Shown piece by piece: positions 1-14,800 of a DNA stretch of 64,000 nucleotides (positions are counted from its first letter, which is position 1; each line of letters begins with the position of its first letter). The position numbers were made by a program, and so were the translations under genes. The DNA lies in assembly GCF_029227915.1 (NCBI RefSeq), contig NC_079886.1:23288501-23352500 (forward strand). The letters run 5' to 3'. The stretch comes from Hydractinia symbiolongicarpus. Lineage: Eukaryota; Cnidaria; Hydrozoa; Anthoathecata; Hydractiniidae. The notes beneath the pieces were generated by a model. The model saw only the letters and a list, made by a program, of their open reading frames with translations, was not told the origin of the DNA and did no database searches.

Positions 1-3000
1 GAAGAAACAGTGGATAATGAAAGTGAGGAAAAAAGAATAAAAGCATTAATGGAAGGCATGTCAGAGGCAGATATACAACAGGTTATTTTGCTCTCATTTG
101 AAACAAGCTTGTTAGGATGAACACGTAAACAAACAAAAATGAAAGTTTAGGTAATAGGAAGCATTTTTACAACCATATTGATTTAAATATTAGATGTTGT
201 CATCGAGAACTGTGGGATCTATAGTTGGCCTTCAATCTGATGCAATATCTGAAATAGCAATGGAATATGCAAAACGACAGGAGGCTTTACAACAAGAAAC
301 AAGTGAATTGAAGGCTGGAAAAACTGGTGGAACACAAAACCATAAACGACAGGTTGCCATTATGGAGAAAGCCATTGAAGAAGAAAAAGCAAAACTGGAA
401 GAGGTATATGCTGTATATTTCGTTATGAAACAGATCTTAATTGATTTTTTTGTTTTTATAAACGTCACCCTTATGCTGCTTTTTTTTGTTTTATTTGCAA
501 GAAGTACATTGTTTCCGTGTTTTTGCATTTTAACATTTGAGAGTGACTGTGATGTACAATTTTAACCTTTTTTAAAGATTTCTAGAATAACATTTTGGAT
601 TGAGGACACACTTGTTTCTCCACAATGTTACACAACTATTTGAGTAATTTACTGGCCAGGTTTATGATTTCTCATATGTCGTTTAGGAGAAGAAAGGACT
701 TGATGAAATTGTTGAATCTTATCAGAGATCTAAAGATAATCTTAGTGAGGTAAGTGCACTTATGACCCAACACTTTTTGCAAGCAACTCATAGACAGATC
801 TATTTTCATGAATGCATATTTTTCTCAGTCTGCCTTGACTTTGATTTTTGGCACAAACAGGAATTTCTATATTTCTAAACTATGAATTTCTTGTAAACTT
901 ATCTCAGTTGAGATGTTAAGAATTTATCGTCAATTGGAAAAATACAACTGTAGTAATATCCTTCCACATTTTATTTTCGCAAAAGTCAATTTGTTTTAAA
1001 AAATTATACCTTAAAAATCTGTACAGAGCATAAATTTCTGAGTTGAGAAATAGCCTGACTGCAAATAACAAAAGAAACCAAAACATTTCTTCTTTTCTTT
1101 TGTTGGCTATTATTGGCTACCATTGAAACAAATTTTATGGGTATTTTCTGAAATGATGTTTTATTGGTCTCACCAGCTTCAGTTATATGCAGGTTTAATT
1201 AAAATACATAAAAATTATTTTGCGTGTGAGTTGCAAGGTAAAAACCATACCGTTTTTTTAGAAAACAGAATTTAAAGAGAAATTAAGTATAGAGAGTGAA
1301 AAATTAGTTGCTATGGAAACAGAAGAGTCAAAGAGGTATCTATATTTTAAAACCTGTATGTGTCTATGACACAAAACGAGACTGGTATTTTCAATTTAAC
1401 TAGCTTTTTATGAGATGCAGAAAAGTGTTTTTTTTTTTGTGAAGTTAGGGCTCTCATTGTTGCAAAAACTTGAGTGAGATAGTTGTTTTCATAGTGCGTT
1501 GTTCTTTTTTTTCATAGCATTCTATCAAGTCTTCGCTCCTTAGTTGCACTGAACGAAAGTTTAAAAAAACAGGAACAAGAATTTAAAGCTCATTGCAAGG
1601 TAAGAAGGTTCTTTGAACTAATTTGACGTGTTAACCGCCATCTTTAATCCCCCAAATGTTTTCTTCTCAAGCCTTTCTAAGTAATTTTATTTACTTAGGT
1701 GGAGCTGCAGGAAATCGAGGAAAAAATAAATGCTGTACAGCTGGATAATTCAGCAGAAAATAATGCTGAAGTGGTTCGTTTGTTTTAGTTTCTTTAAAAT
1801 TTTGATTATGCTGTTGTTATTCTTTCATTTTTTTTTATTTATTCATTTATTTAATATTTATTTTATAGGAGAGAATGAATTTGATAAATGAACAGTATGA
1901 TAATGATGCTGAAAAATTGAGAAAAATTCGACTTCTTTTGGTATGGTTGATTCAAATGTCTTTAAAACATTTTCATAATATTTTATAATTTTTGTTTATT
2001 GTTTTTGTTTTGGTGTAAATTTCGGCCTTATCTTTGTCTTCAAAACAGGCTTGGTTTTCTAATTCGGTACAGAGAATCAGGAACCACCTAGTTACAGAAA
2101 CAACGTTATGATCTAAAATGTATTTTTATAGGGACCTTTTGCTTTCTAGAATTATTCTTGCAGGTTCATAACGTTTCAAACCTAGCTAACATAGCTATTT
2201 GTGTAAGTATTTGGGGATAAAACATAACATTCTTTAAAAATCACAATAAATTGAAAGAATTAAAAGAATTAATATATAATTCCAGGCCTTAACCCTACTC
2301 AATCATGTTGTGGAATATGAAAATGTGTTAGCTTAAACCAATTTGGTCTAAGAAGAAGATGGCGAGTTCGTTTGGTCTGATGTTATTAGCATAAACGCAT
2401 GCTTTAAAGAGATTACATTGCTAAATAAATTCTACCTATTTCTTTGGCAATCGGTCAAAATCAATTTTTTTCTTCGAAAACTCAGGAAGTATATGTAATA
2501 GAAAACCATTTTTTAGGCTAATTTCTATACATTGGTCTAAGAGCACCCAAAATCAACTTTCAAATCAATAATTTTCTTTGTACTGAAGTCATTGCATTTT
2601 TTAATATTTACCAAATATTGACCTGAGATACTTAATTATGACAATATGACCACTACGGTTTAGCTGACGAAATTTTTTGTTTGTCTTTTATATACAATGT
2701 TCACTTAAATTATTTCATAGCAAAGAAAATATAACCAAAACGGTGGAAAGCATTTATTCAATAGTGCTACATTTGGCTTGCAACGCTGGGTCTCGGCTAG
2801 TAAATGTTTTCAGAATAATGTTTCAAACATTCATACAAATACACAAGTACACATGAAACTTTGTTTGATTTTGATGTGGTAGTCAGCGTTCCATTTTCTT
2901 CATTGTAGTCAATGATAAAAGCTCACAAATTATAGGTGTTTCTTGGTTTTTTAGCAGGTATTAATTTCTGTGAATGGAAACATGAATGATATTTATCAGG

Positions 3001-6000
3001 CACATAATTTCGCAAATTTAGCCAAAATCTGCAAAAAGCGTGAAAATAAATACCTGCGAAAAGATTTTATTTCACCAAAAATTGCTAAATATCACACTGT
3101 TATTCTCCTTTTCCCCCTTGTAATGTTGCAGTAAAAACTAGTTCAACCAAAGCAACATCTTTTGGGCACCCTAAGACTAAGTAAGGTTTTGTGCCAAATA
3201 GGGACGGTTTTTAATGCAATTTTAACTCATGTATAACCTTTTTGCCACTACCCTTTGCCTCTTCTCTCCCAGGATGGAGGTTGTCTCCTGTGTGGTGTGA
3301 GTGTTCGAACAGCACAGGTTTTCTTGTTTCTATTAAAGTTAATCAGAGATTATAATATTAAGAGTTATTCTATCACAGGTAGTCCTGATATCTCCGATAG
3401 TTATTTTTTCATCAAGGAATCAAGCTTTTTGGTCTTCTTTTTACTTTTTTAGTATAAAGATTTCAAATATGCCAAATTCTAAAATTCTGTCATTTAGGCA
3501 AAGAAAAATCGTGAAATCGCTTCATATCAATGGAAAATTGACGATGTTCCATCCCGTGCAGAATTGTCTCAATACCAAGGTCGTTTTATAGAACTTTATA
3601 ACCAAGGTAATATTAGTAATTCTAAGGTAAAAACATAAATGCTGACATTATTAACATGATTACTCTTTTAATTTTGCAGAATGAAAAATTACAATGCTTT
3701 TTTTTGGGCACCCAACCTCGGCAATTATGTCAATAATCGTGTCTTATGTTAAAACTAGTGCAAGTAGGATATAAACACAGGTCTGTAAAATACATACTAT
3801 GGCCGCTAAATGTTTTTTTTCTCTAATGTCAGTCTATTATCTGATCTGAAAGTTTATCACCCTGGAGCAATTATTACTAGTTAGTATGGTTAATTTCAGA
3901 TATTGCCCAATGCCCCTACACTAAACTTTTTGGAAAACACATGGGGGTTTTACAGTCACATACCCTAACCTAAATTAGTTTCAAGTGTCTATTGATTGAT
4001 TATATGTTCCAAATTACAGCTCTTAACTCTCTACATCTTTCTTTTGTTTCAGCACTACATTTTTTAAGTTCGCCGCACACATTAAACTAAATCAAAGTTG
4101 TCAGGTTACTATTTTTGGTGTAGGGAATCTGATACCCCTTCAAGAATACAAAAGCTTTGAATAAGACAAGGATTAAACAATATACAGAACCTCGAACCCG
4201 TTTAGTAACAGAAATTAAAATTGCGGCCTGATTATTCATGTCTGATTTCGTAAAAGGGACTAGGACCGTAAGGAGCTCCGAGATAATGTTTGGAACACAC
4301 AATTGTACTATAAGAACTAGCTTTTACACTAAAATTTTATCAGATTTGTGTATGGTGGTGCTATACCACGGCAATTGCGTATGAACAAATTTGGAAAATT
4401 TTCCTTTGTACAAACTTGATATGAAAAGTTTGTCCTCTTATTAATAGAGTTAAGTTTAGGTTGTCTGCATTTTTTTATTTTATATTTTAGTGGCGTCGAC
4501 ACACAAAGAAACGAAACAGTTTTACACTTTATACAATACGTTGGATGATACGAAAATTTATCTCGACAAAGAGGTATAATAGACCTTTTTGTTGTTTTGA
4601 AGGCTGGGTTATCTTTATATGGTATAAAAGAGATTTCCCAAGTATTTTTTATAAGTTTCTGTTTATAACAATACTGTACAATAAATTTTATAGGTGGAAT
4701 TAAAACAAAAAATAATAAAAAAAACAAAATGACATTTTTATGAATTACGGGTATTTGGGATTTTTTTTCGTCAGGATAAATATGTAGAAATGAACAAAGA
4801 TAATTAAAGTTATTTTGAACAATTTAGGAGAATTTCGTAAGACAATTTTTTACAATCCTTATTTTTTAGGTTGGATATCTAAATTCGATTCATGACGGTT
4901 TTGAACAGTATGTTGAATATTATCGTCGTTGTTTTGTTGTTGTAAATGTTTTTGTTGTTATTTTTTTGTCGTTGTTGTCGTTGTTGTCGTTGTTGTTCGA
5001 TGTTGTTGTTTGTTGTCGGTTGTTGTTGTCGTTGTTGTTCGATGTTGTTGTTTGTTTTCGGTTGTTGTTGTCGTTGTTGTTCGATGTTGTTGTTTGTTGT
5101 CGGTTGTTGTCGTTCTTGTTGTCGTTCTTGTTGTCGTTCTTGTTTGTTGTTGTCGTTTGTTGTCGTTGTTACTGTTTGTTGTCGTTGTCGTTCAACAATT
5201 CGTTATTTTAATAAATAATTCTCATTACAGGGCTTCCGTGCAATCTGCGCAATCGAAGACGGAATTTTTACAGCAACTTGAAAAAATAGTTCATGGTGTC
5301 AAACAAATGAAGGATAAGGTAACCTTCGCTACATTTTGTCATTTTAAACACTGGCGTGCTGAACGACTGCTTAAATCAAACATTTCATATATATTTATAT
5401 AAATATATTTACTGTATTGAAATGATGCGGAGTTGAAATATGTTTTAATCTGTCACAAAAATGGCCGAAATTGCTGTAAGCATCTTGGAGTTTTGAAACG
5501 AAATTTCTGGAAAATGAAATTTTAAGATTTTAAGGAATTAGTTTATACAAAACTTCATATATAACTCCAGATTTTTTTTTCACTTTATCTAAAAAATTGC
5601 TTTCCGTAAAAGCGTTCATAACTGGCAGCGTTTTCTGAATTTCTATTGGTTGTTTAAAACGTTATCTGTCTGAAAACACTTGAAGTTGACTCGTCCTTAC
5701 TTCCAAAGCTGCCAAAATGCAGGCAAAAAACGCTTTGATGGCCTATCAAGATTAGCTCGTTTATTGGCTGATCCACTATACTCTCTCCAATTATTTCATA
5801 TGTATTTGCACCAGGTTGAGAAGAGGAAGGCAAAGGAGAAAGAAAAAAGAGATTCGCTCAACGATAAATATATGGAGTTAGTTGAAAAACAAAGATTATA
5901 CTTCAAGACTGTTCGCGATTTTCAAGAGGTAATTTTTTTGATAGTTCTTGCTGCTGTGTGCATCTTTGTATTTTAAGTGATACCAGTTGCTTATAAATTG

Positions 6001-9000
6001 GTACCTTTGAAATTTGTTCGTTTTGATAAAGCTGATTGTGTCTGTCATTAGGGCTTTAAATTTAAGTATTCTGATTTGCCAGCATTCCTACTGTTCAGCC
6101 AATGTTAGTTTTAAATGCAATACTAGATTTTAAATTTTGACCTTTCTTATCGTTTTTACTACCTAACTGTTAATTCTTGTGGAAATAATCGATAATTGCT
6201 GTTTCATAGCGCATTTAATACATAACGTTTCACCATTTTTTGTCTTTTGTGGTGTGTGAATGCTCCATCCTGTGCAAAGTACCCATTATTTGCACAATTT
6301 AGGTGCGCGAAAATGGAATTAAATGTAGAAACGTTTTCCCTAAGTGTCAACCATGCACCACATCAGAGATATGTGTTCTTTTATCTAGAAACACACAAGG
6401 AAAAGGGATAAGCTAGCATTAAAAGTAGTTCGACTTTTTTATCTATTGCGTAAATAAGTGAAAAAAGCAGTTCGCTAAAATAGTCAGGAAAGAATTTGGA
6501 AAAATGTGAAAAATATGTCGCGCAAAAATAAAGTAAAAAAAAAACGCAAATTTTTTTTTACTAAGTGTTAGAAAATTCATGTAAACTAACAACGACATTG
6601 GAGCTAAAAAGTCGCCATTTTTACGTCAGTTTCTAGCCCCAAAATATTCGTGAAGAAAACGAAATTTCCTAACCCTTCTAAATCTCCTCACATGTCATGA
6701 ATTCCTTATCAGCCATGATTGTAATAATATAAAGCCTAGTCAATGTGTGTCAATTTCAATAAGATCTCCAAACACTTTCTATCATGCTATTGTAATGCTG
6801 CTGTGTATTTTTTTGACTACATACAAAGTAGAGAATTATTATTCAGAGATCATCCTTTACGTTAAAATATTGACTGCCAGTTTTTGTAATAACTCTTTTT
6901 CGCTATGTGACATAGCTTTGATACTTACTGACTTTTCATAACTATCTTTTTCTATCTATCCATCTTTCTTGAAGGTCCCATACCTGCCAATACCTCAAAT
7001 ATTGGCTATTACTCGTAACCACCCCTTAAATTTCAATAAAATCTGTTCTCGGTCAATTCTAATAACATTTGGTGGGATAGTGCTTAGAATTTGAAACTCA
7101 CAACATCGCTTTATTTCAACAAAAGGAATCATATTTTAAAGGTTTTGTGACACGTGATTATCCCGATCTCCCGATTTTTTCGGATGTTACATCTGACATA
7201 TGTGAAAACCGGAAAATATGAAAAATAAGTTTTATTCAGCTCCCTGGAGCTTCAAACAGAATGGTAAAATATGAACTAATGTAATTGGATTTTAGGCAGA
7301 CAATGGTATTTTAGAAAAAGAGTTTCTTATGACGTCACAAAAAAGTGCTGACACAAGCAAAAAATTATTGCCACCATTTTGTTCCTTTATTATAAATTAT
7401 CCTTATTATCCTTTATTATAAAATGAAACTTGGCAAAGCTGTAGTATACAGCTTTGCCAAGTTTCATTTTATTTAGAAAAGCCTATGAGAAGTTAGAGAG
7501 TGGGGGACAGAATCCACCCCTTCCCCGCCACCCCAGAGAGTCCAGTATATTTTAGGTTAACTTGCGTAATTATGACAACTAAAGCGTGCCACGTAACAAG
7601 GAATTTAGTGTCCGTGATTACGTCACATCAATTTCCATACAATTAAAGATGTATCTTTATTACTGTGCTCTAATGATATCGTTATGAACGGAAAGGCATA
7701 TAAAGTTGAGGTTTGGCGTAACAACTGACAAGGGGTGTTTTCCTTAGATCCCGCAATTTCCTTAGGTTCCGTCAGAAATGGAAAATGACAATTCGTCTTG
7801 TTGTAATTAGTTACTCTTGCTAAAAAAATTAATTGAGGAAACACTAATTTTTAGATAACCACGAGTAATTTATATTTCAAGGTGTGTTTAAAGTTCAAAA
7901 ACTTATTCTTTCTTTCCAAAAGTAACAGGAAACATGTATAAAAATTACGTTTTCTTCTCGCTTTAAACTGACAATCTGCCTTTGATGCATAATTCACAAA
8001 AGCGTTCTGCAACAAGATGTTCACTTTGTCAGGAATTTCTGTCAAAATGTCACAATACACTAATGTCAACCAACTTCCTTAATAGGTCAGCAAAATGTCA
8101 GAATAATTTAAATGACCAATCAGTCGAATCTTTTTTTGTTTTTTTTTAAATATTGGCAACCTTGCCAATATTTTCTAATCTTTTTTTAAAAATTAGAATT
8201 ATTTCTCTGCAGTCCGTCCGAGGTCAGGAGAGGTTAATGGTGAGCAATTTAAAAGATACAATAAAACCGTTTTAAACTTCTAATTTTTACGATTTCTTAA
8301 TTTGTTGATGAAAAAGTATGGTCAGAGAGCCATAAAAGTTGGCTGTGAAGTGAGGCTTTTAGTGTGTTTTTTTTCTCGAAATAAACATGCTTAGGTTAGA
8401 ATTTTTTCAAGGTATGATAATATATCGATCTGTAAAAATAGAGGCTTTTTTGAAATTATTATTGTGGCTGTTAGAAAGAGATAAAAGCTAACACACAAAG
8501 TAAAAATAAATTATAGTTGATATGGTACTTTTTATGGGAAAACACAATCGATAAATATCTTTATTTATCTCACTTTGAAGCTATAAAACAAAATGATTTG
8601 GACACAACACTTTGAAATGATGCAAACAAAATGGGGAGAAAAATGACTACTGGTGTGATGTCAATAATGATTTATGTCGAAAAACTCAAAAATAGGGTTT
8701 TTAACCAAAATAGATAAGCTGGAACAAGCAACCCCCTGCCCTTCCGTTACTTACCCACGTGGGTCAATAGGAGACAATTTATTTCACTTTAATCCTTTCC
8801 ACTTCGGAGTCACGACCAAACAGGTCGGTGCAAATTTTTATTCTGCGCTTTGGTATACTTTTGGGGTTATTTTTACACTGAGTAAAGCGTTAGATTTAAC
8901 TCATACGTTTTAGCTGACAAATAATCCTGCTACAATGACCCCAATATTTCTAAAATAATTGAGCTTTTGGTTCTTAAGATATGGCGGAGAAAGGGAATCA

Positions 9001-9107
9001 TATTTGATTCGTTTTTAATTGACTTACCCCTTTCTTGATTTTTATAGGAATGCAAGAAGAGTGAAATTATACAATCCAAACTCCACGCTGTAGGTATTCA
9101 ATCCTAA
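1..9107 (+). CDS. CCDC93: CCDC93, coiled-coil subunit of the CCC/Commander complex (5' part lies outside the window)
   Basis: CCDC93 works with CCDC22 and COMMD proteins in the CCC complex, which joins Retriever in endosome-to-surface recycling. Thirteen exons keep one frame: 1-81, 194-403, 687-749, 1262-1335, 1518-1599, 1699-1770 (or 1773), 1869-1940, 3498-3606, 4491-4573, 4870-4907, 5231-5318, 5815-5928 and 9048-9107, with TAA at 9105. They give about 381 residues, against about 630 for the whole human protein. Family landmarks in order are [68 protein letters not shown] and [15 protein letters not shown]. Nearly all of it is charged, heptad-like coiled coil. The last intron is 3.1 kb and the exon after it encodes only 19 residues. 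The upstream N-terminal region is missing because the window starts inside the gene. Confidence 0.93.
4924..5200 (+). repeat. TTG/TCG-rich minisatellite in a CCDC93 intron
   Basis: A tandem array built from TGTTGT and GTCGT words. A higher-order unit of about 42 bp, containing a TTCGATG marker, occurs about three times between 4997 and 5120. It lies in the 323-bp intron between the exons ending at 4907 and starting at 5231. Long open frames of Cys, Leu and Val across it come only from the low complexity and are not genes. Confidence 0.9.
7418..7472. repeat. Perfect 26-bp inverted repeat with 3-nt spacer
   Basis: The arms 7418-7443 and 7447-7472 are exact reverse complements, separated by GTA. 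It sits in the last large CCDC93 intron. The loop is too short for a normal Dicer precursor, so a fold-back or MITE remnant, or a cruciform-forming palindrome, is more likely than a miRNA. Confidence 0.85.
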
Positions 9108-11817
9108 AATACTCAGGTGGTTGGGATCAAGCAACTCTTAATTTTTGTGGAAATTCCCTTATGTAAATCTATGATTATTTTTTCACTACTTTTTTGTATT
9201 GTGTTACTTCGCTGGAAAAGTTCAGGTTTTTAACAACCCCCTCTATCACGCGAAACTTAGAAGTAATTCCTACTTTTTGTTAAAAAGAAACATCGTTTTT
9301 ATTAGGATGACTAGAAATGATTACTACATGTAAAGAGCACACGAAAACTAAATTAACGAAAATATTTTATAGTTATTTTATATACGTAAATAGAATCCGT
9401 GTTACATAAATTTTGAATAGATTTCTTTAAGACATATCAAACTTGTGTGTTACTTACTAGCCGCGCATGCGCATGGCTGACGTCACTTGGCTAAGCCTTC
9501 TCGTATGAAGACAAACTTGACTCCTTTAAGCTGACAATGTTGACGTTAAAAAGCAGAAGTAAACTCATTATCACGTTTATTTGTCCAAGACAATCCTTGG
9601 GCGATTCGTGCCGACATGTGTCACGAAGTTTAATCCTGAGAAAGTATGTGTAAGCTTGTTGTAATCCGGTAATCTGGTTGTAATCCGGTAATCTAGTTGT
9701 GTTGGATCACTCCTTTCTCATGAAGAGTTTTCATCTTATGAATACGAAACATAACATAAGGATCTGATTCGGGTCCAATTTAAAACTGTCTGCTTTTTGG
9801 AAAAATTTGTGTTGGATTTACAGAAAGTTTTGTTACAAACGAAAAATTTACCGTTAACTGTAAACTACGATTTTATAAAACTGCCAGTTAAATGCTGTAA
9901 AAGTCAACATTTTGTTGAGACTGTCTTCAAACTTGCATGTACACAACCATCATCCCGAAATTTGTAAAAGCTGAGACAAATTGTAATATTTTTAATTAAG
10001 TATAATATGACTTACCAAAAGAATTCAAATCCTTCCATCCTATAAAAAATATTTGTTTTATAATATAAAGCATCCTTGTCACCAGGGGTTCTTTTTGAAA
10101 AGGGCACTATTAAGTTAATCATACGAGACGTGCCCTGGGAACTAGGTAGAATTTAAAGTAATCCAGTGCAGAGGTCCAAATTGGCCGAAATATGAAATTG
10201 CATATTATAAATTTATTCTTAGCGTAGGCTTGACCCAATCTTAATGCTAATGAAATTTGCTTTTTCCCCTTGTTACGATTTCTTTTTTACTATCGCCTAT
10301 TAAAATTTCAGTTTTTTGTATTATATTTTGGGGTGTAAAATTAATGTTGTGTGTAGTGTTAACCCTAATTCAGGTTAGGAGGGATGCCCTACCCTACCCT
10401 TCTGTTTTTTACTTGTAACTTTTGTTTACCTAAAATTTTTAGTAGCTGAGTTTTTATTTATATAAAGTTGATTTAGCAAAAAAATTAAAAATGCGCCCTT
10501 AACAGGCGGCCAGCTACGCCCATATTTCTAAGGTCCCTGCAAAAATTAAATATGAAGAATTTTTTTATAATAATATCAAGCGCATTTTTACGATTGTGAT
10601 GTGTGGTGCATACGCCTTTATTACGCCCTGACATCACTAAATCACTTTTTATCTGTTTGGCACCCTATTTTTGGCTTAACAGTTTTAGCACAATAGGCAC
10701 ACTATTACATAGGCACCCTACAATAGGCACGCTATTACACAAGTGTTGGTCTAAATAATATTGAAACACAAATGTGCTAAGTATCATATAGAAACTGTTT
10801 TAAATTTCCATAGTCAACATAAGATAATAAATATAGTCATTCTAGGGTAAAAAGATAAACAAAGTGCAATTCCATCTTTTAGAGCACATTTGCATAATAT
10901 ATACTCCAAAAAATTAAAAACCAGCATTTTTAAAATTTCGGCGACGGCTGCAATTTATCACGTGACCAAAAATTTTCCGCCATTTTAATTATTTTATGTC
11001 AGTAACATAACATAACATGGCAAGTAGATCAGAAAATATAGGGGTAGGGCATTTTTGGCCAATCGGGGTGGGGGTAAAATAGAATATGTGAATATTTCGA
11101 GAAGGTTTTGATATAACATTGCACAGCTGTGCAATGGTGTTCTTGGTTTTTTTCTGTTTTATAAGAGGTAAAAGCAAAAAAAGTGAAACCTTGTAGCGGA
11201 CATTATTTATAACGCACAGCTCTCTACACTTTTCTCAGGAGTGGAAGAAACGACTTTTAAATTATCTCATAACAAAATCTCTCTGTAACCTCTCTTCTTC
11301 TATCCCTCTAGATGGAACGGACACTTTCTACGACATCTCATAGCAAAGTCATTTCGAGATCTCAATTTAAATTACCCAATGAAGTGATCTTTATGTAGAC
11401 CCAACATGTAGAAACTGCTATATTTTGCATTCAATTAAAATTGTTTTTAAACTAATTTGTTTCCATCAAATCAAACTACTTTGCGTACCTCTACGTGGGG
11501 GACAACCCTCTGCAGTGGACACCTTCTGGATGTCCCAATGATGTTTGGTAACTATCCTGCTAGCCTACAACCTCGTCCCCAGGGTCTAGCATTTATATAT
11601 TTTATAACATAACAAGCCTTGAAGACAAAGCTGTGACGGGGGTAAAAATAACTCATTTTATGTGCCCTGTAAAATTCCTAGCTATGTTTGAATTTAAGAT
11701 TTATTTACATTTTTTTGTTTGTATTAAGAACATTAAGATTACATTTTAAGTTGAATTGTTTATAAAATTAAATAATTTGTTTGTCAACATCTTCACCCCT
11801 GTCTGAACTCACAAGAT
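9108..11817. other. Convergent intergenic region, CCDC93 to SLC12 cotransporter
   Basis: This 2.7-kb stretch lies between the ends of two genes that point at each other. I see no supported gene. It holds a 19-bp unit repeated twice at 9658-9695 (GTTGTAATCCGGTAATCT core) and a short cluster of ATAGGCAC-type repeats at about 10686-10745. The rest is AT-rich sequence without readable exons. Confidence 0.6.
11700..11705 (-). terminator. Probable poly(A) signal of the SLC12 cotransporter gene
   Basis: AATAAA read on the minus strand, about 115 bases past the stop codon at 11818-11820. Position and motif fit a cleavage/polyadenylation signal. No transcript evidence is available. Confidence 0.45.
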
Positions 11818-14800
11818 TTACGAGTAAAACGTCAACACACTGGTTTGATTTCCACGAATCATTAAAACAGGGGGTAAGTCAGCCGACAATACTTCCAGCC
11901 AACTCATGTACATTAACGACGTGACGAAACTTTGCTTAGGTATTGGTAACGTCAAAACGATCAATTTCGCTTCCGATGAATGCTCATGAAGAAGTTCACC
12001 CAAACGAATTTGACGTAAAGTTTTCTTGTCTAAAACGCCGTCAGACGCCAAATGTTCGCCTCCCCGTAATTTTTTAAAATCTTTTATACTATCCTCTTTG
12101 GGATGCTTATTGATGCCTCGAAATTCCACAACGCTTGAAAAATCGATTCGGAATTTTTTCAAAAGGTTAGCCATTCGAATTTGATTAGCTTTAATTTTTT
12201 TATCGGATGCCGGTGTAAAGATTCGGAGTTTGCAACCGCGCCAATGTGAACTCAGTGCCAAGATATGCGGAACCAGTATTGTTAGACCGCCGTCGTCATA
12301 CAACCACCATACATCAATATACCCTTTCCTTTTTTTATGAAATTCCATGACGATATCGGGTGGTTGCAGATTGGGTTGGTGATCATCCTTGGCTTGATCA
12401 CTACCGTCACTCCCTGCCAAAAGAACAACAACAAAACAACCAGGTAAATCAAGAAAAGAGTCGCAGTTCATATGAAGACATTCATTAACTCTATAACAGC
12501 CTTACCGTGGTTATCTCTTTGATTCTCGTCCCAGTCTTCGGTGTACCAATCGGGCTCGTGATTGTCGACAACGCCGTCTTCAATTTGGTCATCAACAACT
12601 TCGTCTGTAATGTCAAAGCCATCTTGTAGACGCAAAATGCCGACGCCGTAACGCAAGCTAAACGCGTCGTGAATGGTGTGGAAGTATTCGTCCACTTTGT
12701 TCAATGAAGCTTTCTGCCATTTACTCATGTAGCCAATTATTAGTGTGTTTGGTTTTAATTTACCAAGTCCACTGGATTGCAGCATGCAGTTCACTCCCTG
12801 GCGGATGCTCTGGCCTAAAAAAATAATTTTATTTATTTACTTTCACATCGCCTAAAGAAATATAAAGTTCAGGGTTATAATTCATTCGTGTGTCCCTCTG
12901 ACAGCCTTGTGGTAGAGTGCGGAACGTTGAGCTTCAAAGTTGATATAGGTATGGATTCCGTAGCCTGAATTAAACCCTAAATTCGCCCGGACCTCTTTTA
13001 AAGGATTTCTTAATAAGTGCTGGAAATCTTGTTAATAACCGTACCGATAAAACTAAAGTGGATATTCGGGGTAAAGAATAATCTGCGCTTACTTTGAACG
13101 ATTTGATGAAATGCTTTAATTTTATGTTTCTTTAGCCATTTCCCTTCATGTCCACTTGATGGAGACAACTGGTCGGTAACGACAACCTCTCCACAGATAA
13201 GTAAACCAAAATGTTTTGTAATATGTGAAGCAAAGTGGACAAGATTGGGTCTTAAAGATGGCTGACCAGTCAGACAGAGACACTGGACGCGGAAATTCTT
13301 CACGTGGTCATCAATATCTTCCAGACGCCGTGTGAATCTTAAAGCTTTTAAGTATGTGTGCGCTTGACCAGAGGAACCCCAATTAATCTTGAAATAAAAA
13401 ATGAAGCTATTAATTAACAACACGAATCGGGGCTCCACGATCTACAAAATGAAGATAGCTAAAAATGTTCGCGTATTAAAAAAGCATATCTTTCTCGCGC
13501 ATATTATTTTAATATAAATTAAAGAAAGTCTTTTGAGTGTATTAATTTTGCGATTTCGTCTAAAGTTCAAGAAACACGCGAAAATTGGTGCATTTACGGT
13601 AACAACTTACATTTGGTTTTCTAATGTCCACATATTTATACAACGCGGCGACACACATGATGGTAATCAGCGCTGCCCACCAATTAATAAGAAACATTAT
13701 AGCTATACACAGTAAAAACCCAATGAAGGAGATCCACATGTTGTAGTACTTGAAAGATGGTCTCCACCCAGGTGATTTAGAAAGGGACGAAGCAAAGCTG
13801 AAATAAACAACGAAAAAAAGTAGAAATCGCATCGTCAGAACATACAACAAAAATAATACCAAGTTGGCACTTACACTGAATAATTTACTAGAGCGTACGC
13901 CATTAGAAAGAAATTAGAAATGATGGGTGCAATGACATTTAGTTCACCAATGGCGGTAAAACCAGCAGCAATAACTAATGTTAGAAGATAACCATTCCTC
14001 GGTTCGCCATTACGTCCATACTCCTTTCCAAAAATATCAATATGAGGGAAGATTTTGTCTTTGCATACAGCTTGAAAGACCTTTGGTGCGCTCACTAACG
14101 ACGCCAAAGCCGAAGAAAGAGTCGCAGCAAAAATTCCAATTAAAACTAATGGTCCCCATAAGGATATCTTTTCCATAATCTATACAGAATAATAGTTTAA
14201 AACAGTCAAAATTTTACAGTCTTAATGGCATTGGTCTAGCCTCTCAGAACTGCTACTGAAAATGACATGGAGAAAGTGTGACTCTGAGAACAAATTAACT
14301 TCAAATAATGCACGGGAATGTTAGGCAAAAAAAGGTAAACTTTATTACGCATACCTGTAAATCATTAATGGATCCATACTCGCAAGAACCAATTTGACAA
14401 GTACTGTTTAAGACAAACGTGCTGTTTCGGAATGGTATTATACCACTTGCGTCTCGTTCCGTCGAGAATCCGAGCAACCATGCTAACGCGACGTACGACA
14501 CCGACGTCATACCAATAGCAAGTAACGTTCCCAGCGGTACAGCTTTTGACGGGTTTTTTAAATCCCCTGAAAGGTTTGCGCCTGCCATGATGCCAGTAGC
14601 AGCTGGGAAGAAAATTGCAAACACATCAAAAAAGCCATTTCCATCGCGATAATCAGGAACGAAATTTGTTTTAAAATTATCCATTGAATAGCCTGGCAAC
14701 CCGTATGATTCGATTTTTTCTCGATTTTCATTTGGTGACGGAATAATCGTTCCCACAGAGACAGCCAAAATGGCGGCTACCAATAAGAGTAAAAGAACTG

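Noticed and set aside
4929-5402. Long Cys/Val/Leu open frames in all three forward frames
   Set aside because: They are translations of the TTG/TCG minisatellite, and they end in a real CCDC93 exon (5231-5318) read in its own frame.
12900-12960. tRNA-like or SINE-like stretch (TGTGGTAGAGTGCGG, then GGATTCC) in a cotransporter intron
   Set aside because: It resembles A- and B-box spacing, but no cloverleaf or tail could be completed by eye. It may be a decayed SINE; not called.
13560-13610. Extension of SLC12 exon 5 into its downstream intron
   Set aside because: A good donor at 13610 and the family sequence (KPN then INWGSS) show that the exon ends at 13611.
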